Source: Eutypella sp. D-1
Lineage: Eukaryota; Ascomycota; Sordariomycetes; Xylariales; Diatrypaceae
DNA length: 64,000 nucleotides
Reading direction: 5' to 3'
Assembly: GCA_023313575.1 (NCBI GenBank)
Contig: JAJTTP010000004.1
Location: 2,232,001-2,296,000, forward strand
Below the pieces are notes generated by a model that was not told where the DNA came from, made no database searches, and was given only the letters and a program-made list of their open reading frames with translations. Shown piece after piece: positions 58,860-64,000 of this stretch. A program made the position numbers and the translations under genes. How positions within the stretch are numbered: the stretch's first letter is position 1; every line of letters starts with the position of its first letter.

Positions 58860-60367
58860 TTGCGCCGTTATTATTACAACTTCTGGCGACAGTGATATAT
58901 ATCGCTATTGTTTGGAAAACGTAGAAATAGTCGTCTTTAATTGAGAATCATGCTTGGGCGATGCTTCATGCATCGAGGTGTAGCTTTCCGCAGCACACCC
59001 AAAATCAAACCAGGCAGCATGTAGGTCTTTATATTCGCACCATGGTTCTACTTGTTAAACCACATGCACAGCAGTAATCATGTAGGAAGCAAACACTTAC
59101 ATCATTGCATGTAGCAAACATTCATACCATCGGACGAAGCAAGCACTTGTATCATCGTATGGAGCAAACACTTACAAGTTCGAGTCATTTCTGTGCAACT
59201 GCACTTCCAAACCATCGCGTACAGAGACAAACGAGTTTCGTTGCAATCACTACGTACACCAACGACATTGAGAATCAATGGTAGAAGCCAATGAATCGAG
59301 CCACTTCAAGAATAGAACTATAAACTATATATAAACACTCATAACAGTCAACAATATGCCGTGGGGCAACATTGTAAGGGGGGTTGATGTCGCATCGTAC
59401 CACACCTCATCGCATACAACTCTTACCCCTTTTCCCAATTTTCTGCAACCTCCCCTCCCTTCCATTTTTTCCTTGATCATAATAGTCGTTCGCGCAAGCA
59501 CTACCGTGTTGCGATATCCAAAAGGTTTCCTGATATGACGCGTTCAATCCTATGATGGCATTCTCATTTCAAGATACCCACCAATCCCAAAACCCAAAAC
59601 CCAGCCAAACAGCAGGCGGAAGCGATTCCAGCCCGTCTGAACGTGCATGTGTATATATGGTATATATATGTATACGTATATATAAATCCATTCATTTCCT
59701 TTTCCGTCCCATGGTCCCTTCATCCCACCATCCGCCGCCAAGTCATATCTCGTGAGTAACAAGCAATGTAAAATGCAGTTTTTATCGCCTCGGCGGAAAT
59801 AATCGCAAAAATATGAAGTAGAGTAGAATATAATATAGTAAGCGTTTGGTATCGAATCCGCTGATGAAAGGAGGGTGGGTATAGTATGGTACGGTACGAT
59901 ATGGTATAGACTCCGATTGTGTTGCCACAAAAGCTGCTCTGCCGAATCGAAAAAAAGAAGAATCCCCCAGGCTGTTGTTCACTTCCTGTAATCGTATAGA
60001 GTATAACTGGCTTGAACACTGCTTGTTCCCTTGTTCACTCGTTCTGGTTGCCAGGCCTGGAACCTATTTCGAAATAACTGAGATGTACAAACATGGTATC
60101 AAGTGATGAAACTAGCTTCCACGACCCGATGTGAGAAAGAGAAGAAGAAAAAGGCAACGCCGGCGCCATGCGAAAAGAGGAATCCTTCTTTCGCGTAAGT
60201 GATGATAATGGTAATGCCGATGATTCATGTATAGAATGAGAAATAAGGAATATAAGATCAACAAATCAAGACGACAATGTAAAAAACAAGCAACGACAAT
60301 ATGAAACAAGTGTATAACAATGAAAAAAAGAATGCAGAGATATAAGACCGGCTGCTACACGAGAGGC
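58860..60367. other. Intergenic region with a degenerate 25-bp tandem repeat
   Basis: Contains the four-unit repeat at 59077-59175 and AT-rich DNA in the 3' region of the large minus-strand gene that ends at 60368. No gene is supported. Confidence 0.5.
59077..59175. repeat. Degenerate 25-bp tandem repeat, four units
   Basis: Four consecutive units of 24-25 bp with the core A[T/C]CAT...G-[GT]AGCAA[A/G]CACTT, starting at 59077, 59101, 59126 and 59151. They lie about 220 bp upstream of the phosphoribosyltransferase-like start codon. Confidence 0.75.
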
Positions 60368-63300
60368 CTAGATCATCTCGCTCTCCAGGAGCCCCGTGCC
60401 GAACTCCTGTCTTTGCTGGTATGCGGCGCGGACCTCGCGGGGGTGGCGCTCAAGGCTCTGCTGAATCTGTTGCTGGATCTGCTGCTGCTGCTGCGGGTTA
60501 TAGCTAACCGGCGGCAGGCTCTCGTAGGGGGACGTCTGGTCGGGCGACTTAGCGCTTCTAGTAGCTGCCAGAGAAGAGCTGTTATTGCGGCCGCGGCTAG
60601 CGGAGCGCAGGCGCTCTGTCGCGCGGCTGATGCGTCCAGCGATTGAGCTCGAGCTCTCCGTGATGCTGCGTCCGCGGCTGTGACCTCCGCTCCGGCCAGT
60701 GGGTGGCGCGGGGGGCGCGATGATTGGGACGGTGGCCTCGCTCATAGGCGCCGCAGCTGGTGCGTTGTTACTGCTACCGCTGCCGGCCTGGTCGTCCTCG
60801 TCCATCACGACTTCGATCGTGCCGCCACCGGGGGTCGCGCTGACAATGTTTCCGCTGCTGCTGCTGCCATTACTATTGGGTCGCATTCCCGGAAGCGGTG
60901 CAGGAGGGGGCGGTGGTGGCGTGGCAAGGTGCTGGAGCTCCTTCAAGACCGGCGGCGGCGGCGGCGGAGGTGGGATCTGGTCGTCCCGGGATGTCTTCCG
61001 CGAGTGGCGTCCATGCTGGGACGACGCGCCGAGCATCTCATCGATTCCGCGCATGTCCACCATCGCCATATTGGCAGCGGCGTCCGCGCTCATTTTCCGC
61101 GACACGGAACCCCGGCGAGGGGGTTGACTGCCGGCCTGCATCCCCATCTGGAATCCAGGGTGCGCAGGCAGTCCGATGGAGGCACCGCGACCTTGTGGCT
61201 CTTCCGGAATAGGCGCCGACATGCACCGGTCGATTTGCGGGCGCTGCGGCGGCGAGTATACGGTGGACGGCAGCAGCGTCAGCGACGGCCCCTCGTTTTC
61301 CGGCAGCTTAGTCGGGGAGCTTTCGGCGGACTTGCTGTTGCTAGACCTTTGGGGGGATGTCTGCGCCGAAGATGGGGGCAAGGTCTTCGCTGATGTTGGG
61401 ATAGGCGGGACCATCGGCACGGACCTGTCGTCAGACTCAAACTTGAGACGCATAGCCTTCGGGGTGGCGGGGAGGCCGATCGTGGGGCGATTGCCATTTC
61501 GCATATACGAACCCCTGGTGTGGTCCGCCGTGTGGCTCCTCATAGGCATGTCTTTCGGCTGGACGAAGGTGGTCTGCGGCAGCTCAAAGGCGCTAGGCGG
61601 TCGAGAGATGATGGGCGACAGCTCATCCGGATGCGGGATTGGCGGAGCCGAAGGGCGCCGGGCGAGAGACTTGCGACGTTCCTCGAGTTCTCGGGCGGCT
61701 GCTTCCTTCTTGGCTTGCCTTTCTGCCATGATCTTCTTCAAGTCCCCGGCACGAGATGTGCTTCTCGACTTGGGGGCTGCAGCGAGCTGCGGGGCAGGCA
61801 TTGGCGGCTGGTCCTGGTCACCCGGAGTCTTGTTCATCCTGCGGCGGCTCTCGGATCGGTCCCGTCTCCACCCCACGGCGGGCGATGAGGGGTCCTTCAA
61901 GCTCCCGCTCCGATTGTGCCTGTTCCTGAACTGTTCCTGAGCCTCTACGGCGGCTCGATAATCCTCCTCGTCGTCCGATGCACCGTAGAATTGGGCCTGG
62001 GCTGACATTGGCAGAGGGGAGGACGGCGATCTCACCTGCGAGCCATCGCCTCGGCTTTGACTCCTACCCCGGATCTCCAAGGTAAGTGGCTTCCTCTCCT
62101 GGCTCTTGTGGCGGCGGCTCGAAGCGCGACTTGAGACGCGGGCATTGGGTGAGGTTCGGCGGACCTGGCTAGCTTTCCGGACGGTAGACGGATCCCGACC
62201 CTCCACGTTGATTGCTACGGGGCCCTCCTCATAGGCCTGCTCTTCGAGATGCTTCGGGGTACTCAAAATGATGAGATCCTCAGGAGACATTGGGACAGGC
62301 GACGTCGGTGAGCGCTTGGCCGGCTTAGGTGTCCACTGCCGGGATACAGAGCGACCCCGATCTTCAGAGGCTTCCCTCGCGCCTCCTTTGCGTGAGCGAC
62401 TTTCGTCTCGGCCTCTGGCGGCCCGGTCATCGTTACCACGTTGACGGCTTCTTTCCCGGCTATGGCCCTTCTTCGAGTAACTCTGAGCAGTATCTAGGCT
62501 GTGGATATAGTCATTCATGTTCCTAGAGCTTGATCCTACCGTGTTGCTCCTATAGCCACGTCCAGCACTCGAAGCAGACGTAACAGAACTCGCAACAGAT
62601 CCGGGCCCACGACGCCGACTCGGCCAATGGAATCGCGTCGATGAAGCAACGGACTGTTCCGGAGATGTTATTTCACCATTCACAGCGGCATCGAGAGGAT
62701 GAAGTTTGAGTTCCATTCCCTCAGGCATACGGTCGCGGGCGCCATTCCTGCTAGAGCGTCCTTGTTGCATCAGTGCATTCAGCGACTCGGGTGAGGGTGA
62801 AGGTGGAGGATGGTCTTTAGGACGATGGCTATCTCTCATCATGTGGGGACTGGCAGTTGCAGCTCTGGCGAGCGACATTCCGGCAGAGTATGGCTCCTCT
62901 GAAGAGACCTTGCGCGAGTGGTGGGCAGTACGGCTCATTTCTGGCACGGCGTCAGTGGGAGGGGTAGGTAGGTCATTCCCTGCAAGAAGATCGCGAGGAC
63001 GATGGTCACGCGGTATTTCGCCAATAGACGGTAGGCGCTGCCTTGTGAATCCCGCCGGCGGCTTAGCGGAGGAGGGTGTGTTGTAAGCACTGCGCTGCGA
63101 GGGTCGAATGAACGCCGTGCTGGGCTCATTTCCGCCAGGGGAAACAGCTGACTCTGCTATTGGAGTCACGCCCGCTGCGATGGGAGTCTGGCCACCATCA
63201 CCAGCCGCAAAGAACTTTGCCTTCTTGTTCTGATCGCCAAACGAGGTAATGAGCTTAAGGGCTGAAGACTTTGCCAAGTTGCGTTGCGGACCACGGTGCA

Positions 63301-64000
63301 ATCCCGGGGGTGACAAGGGTGGGCTGAGTATCTCTGGGATGCTCTGGTTCAGGCTCTGGAAGGTTACTTGTGCTGCCGACGGCGAGGTCCATGGCTCAGT
63401 TGACTCGATCCCGGTGCAAGCGAAGCTGTGACAGTAAGTTAGACATCGATCACAATGTGTCAATATATGTGACTAGAAACGTACCATCTGATGGCCAATT
63501 GCTGCTGACCGTGCTGAATAGCAAATTCTCCCCATTTCTTGATGACCTGAGACTGTCGCTCCCAGACGTTGGGGAAGAAAAGACAGAGCAGAATGAGCGC
63601 CTCCATATACCTCTTATGTGAAATATAGATCTCAATGGCATCGTTATGATCGCCCATGCCGATCATAATGGTCGCCGCGGCGTGCACATCACCGTTTTCT
63701 AAAAGTCGCTGCACATATGCCCGTCCCAGCTTATGCTGCGATGCCGTGCCTCCAATGCCGCTAAGAGCGAGTAACATCCAGTCTGACGAGGTCATATTCT
63801 CGGAACTCGCTGCCATCACATCCGCGTCGATGTCACCCAGCCACTTAGCAAGAAGAATACGGCTTGGCGAGCCATTGGGGTGCCGTGTCATCTCATCCCG
63901 GACAAGGTCCTGAATTTCTCGGTTCCATCCAAAGATGATGCTCAGCATTTGCCGGCGAAGGTCATCGTTGGTCAGGCGGCTTTGGTCGGCTAGAGGCAGT
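60368..64000 (-). CDS. C-terminal part of a large WD/TPR-type scaffold protein (5' end outside the window)
   Basis: Two exons are visible: from beyond 64000 to 63485, and 63425-60368, joined by a 59-nt intron (donor GTACGT at 63484, acceptor CACAG at 63426) that links LAIR to CFACTGIESTEPW. The frame is open to the window edge, so the N-terminus is missing. The first about 170 visible residues are an alpha-helical solenoid (HKLGRAYVQRLLENGDVHAA, GDHNDAIEIYISHKRYMEAL, WGEFAIQHGQQQLAIRCF) resembling the TPR-like part of fungal WD-repeat proteins. The remaining about 1000 residues are disordered, Ser/Pro/Arg-rich, with two polyproline blocks (near 60909-60975, IPPPPPPPPVLKE and TPPPPPPAPLPG) and a Gln-rich C-terminus ending ESEMI. 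I infer a large scaffold. The WD-repeat part would lie outside the window, and the exact orthologue is not certain. Confidence 0.75.

Overview
The window is nuclear DNA of a filamentous ascomycete (Pezizomycotina, probably Sordariomycetes). The protein-coding genes are typical fungal orthologues. Most are interrupted by short introns of 45-150 nt with GTAAGT-like donors and CTAAC/CTGAC branch points. The intergenic DNA is rich in ACCT/TAGG tracts and microsatellites. No prokaryotic signatures, rRNA, complete tRNA or CRISPR arrays were seen.

Layout: a Polycomb PRC2 subunit (SUZ12-like, 2505-4796 +); an 11-exon maltose-type sugar permease (6444-9156 +); an accessory island of lineage-specific genes (10.5-17.6 kb); the U2 snRNP protein CUS1/SF3B2 (18984-20879 -); a STAND/NLR-like NACHT-WD40 receptor (21995-26899 +); a SLY41-type membrane transporter (29056-30959 +); ATP synthase subunit beta ATP2 (32649-34942 +); a 9-kb gene-poor stretch (34.9-44.2 kb); p23/SBA1 (44195-45025 +); ESCRT-III VPS24 (47421-48288 +); a low-complexity BTB protein (49082-51223 -); a divergent FTR1/FET3 reductive iron-uptake pair (52.0-57.5 kb); a phosphoribosyltransferase-like protein (58215-58859 -); and the 3' part of a large TPR/WD-type scaffold protein running off the right edge (60368-64000 -).

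The island at 10.5-17.6 kb is the most unusual part. It holds two Ser/Arg/His-rich genes that look like distant paralogues, one broken and one intact. Between them lie two small genes, one cytosolic ankyrin-like and one secreted, that end in the same C-terminal signature, FD-x-GG-x-x-PVDW. The broken paralogue carries a 16-bp tandem duplication that shifts its frame, and a complete hAT-type MITE (13-bp TIRs, 8-bp target duplication) at its 3' end. The NACHT-WD40 receptor keeps its P-loop but has lost the Walker B acidic residues. Two copies of a second, TA-flanked MITE family lie at 42.4 and 46.6 kb, and a 28-bp inverted-repeat element lies at 27.1-27.4 kb.

The housekeeping genes act in separate pathways: chromatin silencing, splicing, ATP synthesis, Hsp90 folding and endosomal sorting. 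FTR1 and FET3 form one functional unit. Their shared 2-kb promoter contains three perfect ATCWGATAA elements, the recognition sequence of SreA-type GATA repressors, so iron repression is the likely control.
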